Source of the DNA: Raphanus sativus
Taxonomy: Eukaryota; Streptophyta; Magnoliopsida; Brassicales; Brassicaceae
Direction of reading: 5' to 3'
Length of the DNA: 64,000 nucleotides
Assembly: GCF_000801105.2 (NCBI RefSeq)
Contig: NC_079514.1
Span: 14,300,293-14,364,292, forward strand
Shown: positions 1-10,703 of the stretch, piece by piece
Numbering within the stretch: the first letter of the stretch is position 1
Layout of the letters: each line of letters opens with the position of its first letter
Made by a program: the position numbers and the translations under genes
The notes under the pieces: model-generated
What the model saw: the letters and a program-made list of their open reading frames with translations, nothing else
The model's database searches: none
What the model was told of the DNA's origin: nothing

Positions 1-2871
1 TTCTCTACTTCCTCACCATCAGAGATAGATAATTCTCTGTGGTTCATTTCAGTGAAGGTGATCCAGGCTGACAATGGTTTACTCTTAGAGAAACAGTGAG
101 AACAAGAAATTAGAAAAGCCCTTTTTGATATAAACCCGGATAAAGCACCCGGACCGGATGGCATGACGAGTAGATTGTTCTAGAGATTCTGGCGGGAGAT
201 GCGTCAAGATATAGTTAAACTTGTGCAAGACTTTTTCGAGACTGGCTTATTCGATCCTGCTTTGAATCAAACGAATATCTGCCTCATTCCAAAAAAGAAG
301 AAACCTCGGGATATGTCTGAATTCCGACCCATTACTCTCTGTAATGTTAGCTACAAGATTATATCTAAGCTAATTTGCAAGAGACTGAAGAGGGTTATTC
401 CGCGTTTGATCTCAGAGACACAATCTGCCTTTGTAGCCAAACGCTTGATCACGGATAACATCCTAATAGCACAAAAAAATTTTCATGCCTTGAGGACAAA
501 CCAGAGATGTAGACAAGACTTTATGGCTATCAAAATAAACATGAGCAAAGCCTACGATAGAGTAGAATGGAATTTCATATCAGCTTTGATGGAGAAGATG
601 GGCTTCGATAAAAGACTAGTTGACCTTATTATGTGTTGTGTCACGTCGGTCTCATATCAAGTCTTAGTCAACGGGCAACCGAGGGGAAAAATCCTACCAA
701 AGAGAGGCTTGAGACAAGGAGATCCTCTCTCCCCTTTTTTGTTTATCTTGTGCACCGAAACACTGATCTCACTCCTAAATAGAGCAGAAATGGAGAAGAA
801 GATTATTGGGCTTCGGGTTGCAAGAGCGAGCCCAAGGATTTCCCATCTCCTTTTTGCAGATGATAGTCTTTTCTTTTGCAAGGCAGAATTAAGCCAATGC
901 AAAGAGATCATGGACATTCTAGACATATATGGAAAAACCTCAGGCCAAAGATTAAACACGTCAAAATCTTCCATGTTCTTTGGAAACCGAGTGGAGTCTT
1001 CTCGGAAAAAAGATATAAAAGAAGCGTTAGGGTTCTCTTCTGAAGGAGGCATGGGGATGTACTTTGGATTACCTGAACAAATTGGTGGTTCGAAGATGAA
1101 AGTGTTCTCTTTTGTACAAGATCGGCTCATTGGGCGAACAAATAATTGGTCATCGAGACTTCTCTCGAAAGGAGGAAAAGAAGTCCAGATTAAATCGGTG
1201 GCTCAAGCAGTCCCGACTTATGTTATGTCATGCTACTTACTTCCACAAGGTATTATTGATAAGCTCAGGAGCACGACTTCAAACTTTTGGTGGAACTCAA
1301 AACAAAACAGCAGAGGTTTACATTGGATAGCGTGGGACGAAGTCTGTACTCCCAAAGATTTAGGAGAACTAGGTTTTCGAGATTTCCACGATTTCAACAT
1401 AGCGCTTCTTGCAAAACAACTGTGGAGATTAATTCATTACCCAAACTCTTTACTGGCACGAGTTCTAAAAGGAAAGTATTATCATCACACCTCTCCTTTA
1501 GAAGATCGACGGACATACTCACCATAATATGGATGGCGAAGTATCATGGCAGCAAAACCTCTACTCCTCTCGGGTTTACGGAAGACAATTGGATCGGGCA
1601 ACGATACGAGAGTATGGAGTGAGCCTTGGGTTCCAGATTCAAGGGCGCGACCACCGAGACCTGCCGAACATATTGTCTACAGGCTCCCCCAGCTCCTTGT
1701 TCAGTCCTTTATTAAGGATGATACCAAGGAGTGGGATATACCACTTTTGAGAGAATTCTTTCATCCTGATGATATACCTTTGATACTTGGGCTAAAACCT
1801 TCTCGCTCCCTATTACCAGATGGTTATGCTTGGAACCATACTAAGTCAGGAGTATTTTCAGTTAAGACCGGTTATGATCTACTTCAATCAATGAAACGGA
1901 GTCTTACACACGATGTGGTTAGTGAACCGAGCTTCACGTGTCTTCTAAGCCATGTTTGGAAGATAAAAGCTCCAAGCAAGATGAAGCATTTCCTTTGGCA
2001 AGCTCTCTCGGGCTGTGTGGCAACAGCAGAGAGACTCACTTATAGACACCTGGGTACCGATAGGAGTTGTCCGAGATGTGTAGCCCCAGTGGAGTCGATT
2101 AATCATCTTCTTTTTGAGTGCCCCCCAGCCCTGCAAGTTTGGGCTTTATCGGACTATCCGTCCCTTCCGGGTTACTTCCTGAGTATATCTATATACCAAA
2201 ATATGAACTTTCTGTTTTGAAAGACAAAAGAGGTGGCTCCCTTGAGACCACAACTCGATACCTTCCCATGGATCTGTTGGTACATCTGGAAGGCGAGGAA
2301 CGACAAATTCTTCAATGGGAAAGTCGTATCCCCGATGGATACTCTTCAACATGCGACACTCGAGGCCGAATATTGGAGGACGGCTAATGAAAAGGAGGAC
2401 GAAGAGGGGGAACATGACGGTACCCATTCTTCAGAAGTGGAGACAGTGCCCCCTTGGATACCCCGAATCCCTATCTGCCGAATTGATGCTTCATGGATTG
2501 ATAATGGCAGCGTTAGTGGCTTAGGGTGGAATTTCAAGGATCAAATGGGCTCTGTATCCTTTGGACAAAGGGCATGTAGCAGGAGCCTCTCAGCACTTCA
2601 CGCTGAGATTGAAGGTTTACTCTGGGCAGCTTCATGTATGAGGAACATGAGGATCACCACGATAAGCTTCGAGACGGACTGCACAGATCTGGTGGACATG
2701 ATTACGAATCCGGGGGAGTGGCCAGCATTCGCGACAGTGATCAGGATTTTCCAGGGCCTCCATGAAGATTTTGAGGATGTGAGACTATCTCATATTTCTC
2801 GAAACATGAATGGACGGGCCGATGCTCTAGCTAAAGAAGCAAGAAAGAGAGGATACATTTTTCCCATATAG
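1..2871 (+). pseudogene. LINE ORF2 remnant: reverse transcriptase, zf-RVT, RNase H
   Basis: Positions 1 to 2871 stay in a single frame (codons begin at 1, 4, 7 and so on) and are broken only by stops at 97-99 (TGA), 181-183 (TAG), 1525-1527 (TAA) and 2218-2220 (TGA). I see no frameshift. The text around each stop continues the family consensus, for example KAPGPDG before the second. RT motif C is present as FADD at 853-864. Motif A reads INMSKAYDR, with Asn at 538-540 where the family has the first catalytic Asp, so the enzyme would be inactive even without the stops. zf-RVT Cys/His residues lie at about 1950-2150. The RNase H part (2233-2871) keeps its four acidic residues (RIDASW, HAEIEG, ETDCTD, GRADAL). 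The protein would have copied LINE RNA into DNA at the insertion site. Confidence 0.9.
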
Positions 2872-2965
2872 ATCAGATCCGGTCAGATGGAGAGACTCCA
2901 CGGAAACTCGGCTCGTCGGACCACCACTTGATCTAGATAAGATGGACAGCTGACAAAAAAAAAAA
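1..2965 (+). mobile_element. LINE (non-LTR retrotransposon), 5' end outside window, decayed
   Basis: One reading frame running through this stretch encodes, in order, the end of an endonuclease-to-RT linker, a plant L1-type reverse transcriptase, a zinc-binding RT-associated domain (zf-RVT) and an RNase H domain. The element ends in an A-run at 2955-2965, as expected for target-primed insertion. The 5' end is cut by the window edge, so no target-site duplication can be checked. Four in-frame stop codons show that the copy is dead. Confidence 0.93.
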
Positions 2966-3483
2966 CACAAATCTAGTGTTATTAAAACATAAATTTTAAA
3001 AATTTATTTAACATTTATTGTTATTGAATTTGATATTTCATAAAGTACTTTAAAATCTACTGCTATTAAAAACATTTTAAGACGTGGAATTTCAAAGTTT
3101 TAAAGTGATTATAAAATCTTTTGGTGGAACTTTTTAGTTAAAATAAATTAGATATTAAATTAAATTATGCAAAAAATTCCACCAAAACCGATGATAATCA
3201 ATTTTTAAAAATAATCAGCTTATAATAAAAAACTTAAATAGTAATATAGCGACAACACTAAAATAGTACAAATAATCATGCATTTTTGGACCGAATACAA
3301 TAGTACAATAGGGTCTATACATTTAAATATTATTTCAAACTTGAGTAATATAATAATAGTTTGATGTATTAGAATAAAGTTATTGTAGAATATACTTAAG
3401 CTGAATTCTCACTATTATAATTAACTAAATAATATATGGCCTTTATAAAATTGTAGTTTTACATAACAAGAAAAGAGTTAAGC

Positions 3484-3636
3484 TTTTATTTTAACTAATA
3501 GATCTGAACTCCAGCACTCAGAGCTCTTGTAATTGCTCTCTCGTCATCGATTCTTTTTACTTTTATTTTAACTAATAAGTCTGAGCTCCAACACTCGAGC
3601 TCTTGTAAATGTTGTCTTGCCGTCGATCCTTTTTAG
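3484..3636. repeat. 77-bp direct tandem duplication
   Basis: Copy one (3484-3560) and copy two (3561-3636) both start TTTTATTTTAACTAATA and both carry GAGCTCTTGTAA and a TCGAT-TTTTT end, with scattered substitutions. The divergence suggests an old duplication. No function is apparent. Confidence 0.8.
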
Positions 3637-4143
3637 ACTGACTTTTGGTTAGGACATAAAAATCATCAATTCATCATATAGAAAGAGTTGTGTACTTCTA
3701 TTTTGAATGAAAATGTTTTGTGTTTCCAACATGCAACAGCAGCTAAAAAATTATAGAAAAAAAAAGTAAACAACAAATTTGAAAGCAAAGAGAAATACAA
3801 GAGCTAAGAAGGAAATACGAAGCCGCTGAGTTGGCATCAAAATGAAGTGAACTCTCCAAGAAGATCCAGTAACAATAGAGCGATGGAGAATCCTTGGTTT
3901 CCATCAGATTTGAACAATATCCAAACCTGTCGAGACAATGCAAGACCGTGCAAGAATAGTGTAAGAATAGTTGTGTGTGACAGTACAACCACACAAAAGT
4001 GCATAGGAATTACACTGTCGAACAAATAACCATATGGGATACCCCTCATGTGACACTGTCACATGACATGGTAAGATGAAATCAAGTGATTAGAAAGTGA
4101 GATATTTTTTTCATCATAACTCTTATAAACTAATTTCTTCATC

Positions 4144-4367
4144 ACTGTCCTTGGTTTCATTTTAATTTTTGTTTTAAACTTTTTCACACATATTAAAAAT
4201 ATATTTGATTTTGTATATTTTATAATAAAAAGAAGGCAACCATATTTTAATCAATAAAAATGAAACTGAAGAATAAAGTTAATAAATTTTGCATTGAAAT
4301 TTTAAACATTTATTTCGTAACAAATATTTTATTCTAAAACAATATTTAATATGAAACGGATGGAGTA
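4144..4367. mobile_element. Degraded Stowaway-like MITE
   Basis: The right end (about 4345-4367) is the reverse complement of the common plant MITE end TACTCCATCCGTTTCAT. The left end at about 4144 (CTGTCCTTGGTTTCATTTTA) matches it imperfectly in inverted orientation. The size, about 225 bp, and the AT-rich interior fit a non-autonomous Tc1/mariner-type MITE. Confidence 0.5.
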
Positions 4368-5722
4368 ATATTCTACATTTGAAAATTTAACTATATTATG
4401 GAATTAATGAGCCAAATAAAGCTATCTCATACTTTAAGTATATATAGAATGCAATTATATATTTTTTTTTCTTAAAATTATTATGTGGTTTGAAAGCGCG
4501 GTTCAAAGTTTAGGTACATAGAAATACGAAATTAACAAATATTATCTGATTTGGTATATAATATTGAGATATATCGATTCTCTAAACATGTTTAAAATAT
4601 AAAGACATTCAGTAACACAAGGTAAAAATTAGAAAATGTAACAAAAATATAGATACCTAAATTAGAGTCAAGATCAAAAACTCCATATCCCCATTCATAC
4701 CAACACTCTCAATTGAACTTACAATTTTATTGGGTTCCTAACATTTTTATTTGAACCAAACTAAAAATAAAATAACTAAAGTCAAACCAAAACTAAATTT
4801 ATAAATAACCGAACGGTTACTATATTTTTTGAACAAAAACCAAAAACCACACCGAACCGAAAACAAACAAAAAACCAGAAACGAACCAAAACCAAAAATT
4901 CATACCTAAACATATTAGTGAAAAATACATGTTAATAAATTTACCAACAAAAAAAACAATTCCGCATTTTTTAAACACGGATACTATCCTAGTTATCTTT
5001 ACGATTACGGAGAGGCACATGAAACCACCGTACCAAAATAAACAAAAGGTTAGATGTTCTAGTAATCAATATATCATTGGCACTTTTGAACCTAATTTCT
5101 ACTAACTGGCGTCAGCAAATGTCAGAGTTCAATGTGTAGAGTCTCCATTTTACCGGATTTGAGACTTTAATGGGTGCTAATCCATTTTATTATAAACATC
5201 GTTCTATTTTTTTATACACACATAATATGAAACAAAACACAAACTTGTTTCCACAAAAACATCAAATTTATCAAATTAATATTAACTTTTATTTAAGTGT
5301 TCAGAAAAAAGTATTAACTTTAGAAGAAAAATACAGATTTAGTTTACTCCATACTATATCCAGTGAAAACTATACAAAACTTTGCACTCAAAATTCAAAA
5401 GAAAATGTATTTTTCTACAGTTTTCGTGAGAACTAATTGGTCCTTAGAGTCTACTAGTCTTACAGAATACTGAATCATAATTATCATATACTGTTATTAT
5501 ACGACATATTAAGGAACAAATGATAATTTTAATTTTGAATAATAATTGACCTATAGTAGATATTTGGTATATATAATTTTGTAGATTTTTCAGATTGAAC
5601 TCTTCCGGTCGAAATGTAATGTTTTCTCAAAATAAATTATTTGTACCATATGTAATTTGTATTCAGCTTCATCAAAACCTATATCTATAGAATATATCCA
5701 TTTATATTCTTCTTATCACTAG

Positions 5723-6628
5723 CAGTGCCGGTCTAACGTTTAACAATGTCCTAATCCAATTTTAAAACTATGCCTTTTAATATTTTGTATTGAAATTATA
5801 AAAAAAACTAATATAAAAGTAATTTAAAATTTTGAACTAAAACAGTAAATATAAAACATTAAAATATGTTTTTTTTCATTTTTTCATGTAAAAGTATTCA
5901 TTAAATAAATATAGTCAATTCTTATAACAGTTTTGATCGATAACAAAATCAATTTAGGTAATCTCTTAAATAACATGTTATACTACTAATAACTATTTTT
6001 ACCTTTTAAAATTTTTTTATATGTGATGATCGATATTCTTATATTCTAAAATACACACTAAATAATTTATATTTTTCATATAACAATCATTCTTAAAAAA
6101 ACAAATATTATAGTAGGCGATCTAATCTATTTTGACATTGATTCTTGTAGAAGAATAATTCCATAAATAAAATACCACTAATTATGTTCGAATGAATATC
6201 ACTTTAAAGAAATTTTCAGTATTTGAATTATGCCTTCAAAATATCATAAGTAAAAACGCCTTCAAAATATCATAAGTAAAAATGCCCACTAAATAATTTA
6301 TATTGTCATATAACATTCATTCTTTAACAAAAAAATATTATAGTAGGTTTTCTAATCTATTGTGACATTGATTCTTGTAGAATATTAATTCCACAAGTAA
6401 AATACCACTATTATGTTCGAATAAATATCATTTTAAAGAATTTTTCAGTATTTGAATTATGCCTTCAAAATATCATAAGTAAAAATGTCCAATAAGTATA
6501 GTTTCAATTAAAAAATCTTATAAAATTATTTTTATCTATATAGTAACAAAAATTTATAGAAAATATGCCCCTTTAAATTGGATGCCCTAATCGATGGTTT
6601 GGGTGGCTTTCCCTCTGGGTCGGCCCTG
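5723..6628. mobile_element. Non-autonomous hAT-like element with 8-bp target duplication
   Basis: The left end CAGTGCCGGTC and the inverted right end CAGGGCCGACC form imperfect 11-bp terminal inverted repeats. The flanks ATCACTAG (5715-5722) and ATCACCAG (6629-6636) are an 8-bp target duplication with one mismatch, the hAT signature. The 906-bp interior is AT-rich without coding capacity. It contains a direct duplication of about 230 bp (copies from about 6055 and 6286) and a further short duplication of CCTTCAAAATATCATAAG. The element depended on a transposase encoded elsewhere. Confidence 0.75.
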
Positions 6629-6697
6629 ATCACCAGGCAAATCAATTCCCACTTCTTAAATCCAAAAAAAACCATCTCTCAAATTTATAATGCCTTA

Positions 6698-6941
6698 GAG
6701 CATGTTCAACGCTGAATCTTAGCGTATAGTTCTTATTTTATTTTTTTTTGTCTGAAAAAAATTAAAATGCTAATCAATCGTGAACTGCTATGTGTTAGTA
6801 GGATTTTACAAAAAATAAAGAAAAAACGTTCTTTATTTTGCATACGGAAGCACCATTTGCTAAGTAAACAATAGAATCCATTTATATTTTTATTATTTTT
6901 TGGAAAGAGCCCTATATTAAGATTCACCGGTAAACCTGCTC
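6698..6941. mobile_element. PIF/Harbinger-like MITE with TTA target duplication
   Basis: The left end (GAGCATGTTCAACGCTGAAT) and the inverted right end (GAGCAGGTTTACCGGTGAAT) match over about 20 bp. TTA flanks both sides (6695-6697 and 6942-6944), the usual 3-bp Harbinger target. The element is 244 bp and non-coding. Confidence 0.65.
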
Positions 6942-7299
6942 TTAGGATGATAGGTAAGATCAATCATGCCTCCTCATTTTTAGATGAGCACAAACATATT
7001 CTGAGTCATATTATTATGCGTGCACAGATACCTACGTACATATCTTGATATATATAAATCTCGAATCCATCTATATAAAGAAAAATCTTTTGAATACCTT
7101 ATCAAAAAGAAAAATCTTTTGATTAATCAATCAAATATGTGGCTGTTGTTTTGTTATTATGTGGTTGATTTCCTTAGGCGGCCGGTAAGATCCATCTCCT
7201 CCACACAAAGGATATTGGATATATGCCTTTTTCTATAACGTAAAGATTTTTCAATGCGTTTAAAGTGAACTTAATCAGATTCTCATTCGCCAAATCAGG

Positions 7300-8259
7300 G
7301 GAAGGGAAAATGGCTTATTCCCCTACAAATTAGTTGTTCCTAACTTTTCACACACGAATTTTTAAGTCATGCCAAAAACCACACGAACAACGGAAATATT
7401 GCTTATTCCCTTATGAACTAATTATTTCCAGTTTTTTCACACACAAATTTTTAAACTTTGCCAAAAACCACATGAACTATGCTATTTTTTTTTAGTTACA
7501 TACAAAAATTATCAATTTTAAGTTAATTCCCCTAAAATCGTAAATTATGTTATTTAAACATTAACTTAGTATATGATAGGTGGGTAGCCGATTTAATTTG
7601 GGTTGATAAAAAATGATAATACATCGTTTTGTTCTTTCTCTTTTCTTTTTGTCAACTGCTCTTCTTCTTCAAAAATCGTTTTACTCTTCATCATCAATTG
7701 TGAATAAAATTTATTATTTTATAAAAGATTAAACGTTTTACATGATGCATAAAGAAAGAAAAGCAACAACATAGCGGATTGGTAAATTAGTAGTTGCTAC
7801 TCTTCTTTCTTTATGCATAATGTAAAATATTTAATCTTTTACAAAATAATAAATTGTATTCTTAATTGATGATGAAGAATAAAACGATTTTTAAAGAAGA
7901 AGAGCAGTTGACAAAAAGAAAAGACAAAAAACAAAACGATGTATTATCATTTTGTATTAACCCAAATTAAACCGGCTATCCACCTATCATAAACTAAATT
8001 AATGTTTAAATAACACAATTTACGATTTTAAGAGAATTAGCTTAAAATTGATAGTTTGTGTATGTAATTCAAAAATAGTGTAGTTCATGTGGTTTTTGGC
8101 AAAGTTTAAAAATTTGTATGTGAAAAAGTTGGAAATAATTAGTTCATAAACAAATAATCAATATTTCTGTTGTTCGTGTGGTTTTTGGCACGCCTTAAAA
8201 GTTCGTGTGTAAAAAACCGAGAACAACAAGTTCGTAGGGAAATAAGCCATTTTTCCCCA
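7300..8259. mobile_element. Mutator-like fold-back element with ~460-bp inverted arms
   Basis: Almost the entire element is one inverted repeat: arm 7300 to about 7765 pairs with arm about 7800 to 8259 around a short spacer near 7781. Inner arm landmarks include GCATAAAGAAAGAAAAG against CTTTCTTTATGCAT; outer landmarks include ATGGCTTATT and its complement. CAAATCAGG flanks both ends (7291-7299 and 8260-8268), a 9-bp target duplication typical of Mutator-like elements. There is no transposase ORF, so it is non-autonomous. A transcript across it would form a very long double-stranded stem. Confidence 0.88.
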
Positions 8260-8564
8260 AATCAGGTATCTAGCTCTGTTGTAGTAACAGTAATATTCCA
8301 TATTATATACTACCTCTCTTTCAAAAAGATGCAGGTTCTAGAGAATTTTTTAAAAAATACATTTTTATCTATTAAAGCAAATACATAATTGATTAGGCAC
8401 TCATGTGAATGATTTTTTTTGTGCATAGATGTAAGTGCACTTATGTAAATATTAAAAATATAATGGAAGCTAACTAAATTGAATAAATTAAACAAACGTT
8501 TAAGGCTTTCTCTTATATTGTGTTGGTTTAATATTCGAAGAGTTTGGCATTTTCTCAAGAGATA

Positions 8565-8828
8565 TATTCCCTCCGTTTCATAATAAATTTTATTCTAACA
8601 TTTTTTTTTTTTAAACAAAAAATATCATTTTACAATTCAATGCAAAAATACTCATTTTCAGCTAAAAATTTAATTGCAAACTGTATTGATTTTTTAAACA
8701 ATTTTATTTATTTCAAATATAATTGGTCAGAGTTATGTAATTAATAACAATTTACATATATTTCCGTCACTTTTTAATCTGTGTGAAAAAATGTTAAAAT
8801 GTCACTTATTTAAAAACAGAGAAAGCAT
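8565..8828. mobile_element. Stowaway-like MITE
   Basis: The left end TTCCCTCCGTTTCATAATAA and the inverted right end (about TTTCTCTGTTTTTAAATAAG) align over some 30 bp with mostly transition differences. The length is about 260 bp with an AT-rich interior. It belongs to the same broad family as the elements at 26191 and 36488. Confidence 0.6.
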
Positions 8829-9379
8829 GATCTTCGCTATCTATCCGAACTAAACAACAGATACGTTTTGGATTACGGACCATTTCTGCAAATTACAATT
8901 CAAATCGAATCATACAATAAGACCCTTTTATCACCACAAGGTCATCGAGTTTCCTGTGATAAGTTGGTGAAGAAGGTTAAGAATATGACTTATTGATGGT
9001 CATGTAATTTTCATTTAATTTTATCTGTAAAACTTGAAATCTATAAAATATATCAAATAATTATGAGATATATTTTTTTAAAAAAATCGATAAAAGGTAT
9101 ATTTAAGAATCATAAATATGACGTGTAATTAATTGTAATGATTGAAATGCAAAATAAAAAATAAAACTTCAAATGACAAATTCTGATTATTGAAACTTTA
9201 AGTATGAAGTGTTACTCCTCAAAACTCTAAATTTGAAGTTTTAAAGTTTTTTTAAGAGCCAAAATCTCTATATTCTTTTAACACTGAATTTATCAATTAA
9301 ACGCTTTTCCAATGCTGCTTTTTTCATTGCTGCTTTGTTCAAAAGGTTTCAGAAGCTTGCCTCTTTCACTAATAGCACT
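8829..9379. other. Intergenic, nothing recognised
   Basis: AT-rich sequence without a convincing ORF, RNA gene or repeat boundary. Composition rises in GC near the right edge as the LINE scrap begins. Confidence 0.6.
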
Positions 9380-9819
9380 GATAAAAGAGGATGGGTATAA
9401 ACCTAAACATAGTTGGCGTTCTCTCTGTTTTTTCTGGATGATCTCCCTCCTACGGGCATTGAAGTAGGCCGACTGAAGATATTATGTCGAAGGCTATCTC
9501 TTCTTCTCGAGAATGGTTTGGACAGAAGAGTAGGGAAGCTAGTAGGGGCCCCCCTACGGTAGGGGCCCTACCTACAAAGCACCAGATCCTCCTCCTCAGG
9601 CGGATATCAGTTTATTAAAGACAGATGCTGCTTGGTAGGGACACCTAGCTCTGGCGGGTTTAGATAAAGGTGATTGGAGATCCTCTGCATGGTGCACTGC
9701 CACTTTGTCAGCATGGAGACAACAGGGATGCAGGTGCCAGTCCCTGTTAAATGAATCTGATGTAATGACTACTCAACTTTAAGGTCAAGATTAATGCAAG
9801 TTTTGTTCCCAAAAAAAAA
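9380..9819 (+). mobile_element. 5'-truncated LINE fragment (RNase H region)
   Basis: This stretch is clearly richer in G+C than its surroundings. Translation gives degenerate pieces of a plant LINE C-terminus: a SSREWF motif near 9500 and an RNase H-like LLKTDAAW motif near 9610-9635. It ends in an A-run at 9811-9819. Several frame changes and stops are present. It looks like a dead 5'-truncated insertion; the left boundary is approximate. Confidence 0.6.
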
Positions 9820-10245
9820 GTTTACTTGCTTAAGTGTATTATAAGGATGCCGATATATGCGTTTGCTATCTCTTTATAATCTTTTGAAATGTGAAAATTC
9901 ATTTGCAATATTTTTATTTAGTGACTTATATATTGAATTGTTATCAAAATAAAAATAATAGGAGTCATGTTATTATGAATTGTTCTCAGAAATTAAATTT
10001 GTATTAACGAATATCCCAATGTCGTTTAAACGCGTTTTCCCGACCATTGATTACGCTAGGTTTATAGTTGAAATTGCATTCATAACAAGTCAATGACAAG
10101 GAAAACTGGAAAAGTCTCGTGCCGACGGATGTTTATGTCGTCACACATCGTGACATCGGTTACAGATCCAGTCAGTAAACAGAATTTCGCAACTCTGTGC
10201 TTATTATTCCATTGATACTTTCATATTAAAAACATGAGTTTTTCT
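9820..10245. other. Intergenic / 3' flank of the cysteine-rich gene
   Basis: No ORF of note. The right part, next to 10246, should contain the 3' UTR of the minus-strand cysteine-rich gene; I cannot place its poly(A) site. Confidence 0.5.
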
Positions 10246-10623
10246 TTAACAAGTGCATAATCCTTCCATACAAAAAGGCCCTGGTAATCCACCCCCGCAA
10301 ATAACAATCTTCTTACAATCCTCCTGTAAGTCACAAGTCCACGTGATACATTTTCCTTTGCCTGGTCTTTTTGGGTCTTTACACCATATGCCTCCGCATC
10401 CTTCTCTGTTTCCGCAGACTGGCAATTTGCTACCACCCTCTGCTTTTATTACATTGGTTACAAGCAACATGAACACGCCTACATGTTTATCACCATAAAA
10501 TAAATGATTTAATCCCAATATTTTTGACATGTTTTGGAGTTAGTTTAATTGGAAATATAGAGACAAGAACTCACAAGATACCATACAGGACAGGAAGAGA
10601 GCGGATGTTGATCTGGCCGCCAT
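10246..10623 (-). CDS. Secreted cysteine-rich peptide, defensin-like (DEFL)
   Basis: Two exons on the minus strand: 10575-10623 and 10246-10478, joined in phase 1 across a GT-AG intron (10479-10574), giving 93 residues. Residues 1 to about 28 form a hydrophobic secretion signal starting MAARSTSALF. The mature part has ten cysteines, beginning LPVCGNREGC and ending CMEGLCTC, a layout of small disulfide-rich extracellular peptides. It sits beside HSP90.5; I recall defensin-like genes at the corresponding Arabidopsis position (At2g04034-At2g04047), which supports the DEFL assignment. Role unknown: members act in defence or in reproductive and cell-to-cell signalling. Neither the subfamily nor the disulfide pattern can be assigned from sequence alone. 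A 94-codon ORF starting at 10530 reads through the intron and is not the likely product. Confidence 0.72.
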
Positions 10624-10696
10624 TTTCGAAAGATGCACTAGACGGAGAAAATAGTCTGATTTTTAATTTTTAATGTTGTTTTGGGGCTTTTCATAG

Positions 10697-10703
10697 TTTT
10701 ATA
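10697..10703 (-). promoter_or_regulatory. TATA box of the cysteine-rich gene
   Basis: TATAAAA on the minus strand lies 74 nt upstream of the ATG at 10623, leaving a leader of roughly 40 nt. This supports the exon 1 start chosen. Confidence 0.6.

Larger units (their letters stand above)
2966..5714. other. AT-rich intergenic DNA without a gene
   Basis: No reading frame here has recognisable coding content. The stretch holds a 77-bp tandem duplication (3484-3636) and a degraded MITE (4144-4367), listed separately. The rest is low-complexity A/T-rich sequence. Confidence 0.7.

Noticed and set aside
657..1130. 157-codon minus-strand frame inside the LINE
   Set aside because: It is the antisense of the reverse transcriptase domain.
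5170..5436. 88-codon plus-strand frame
   Set aside because: Composition is that of random AT-rich DNA; no homology.
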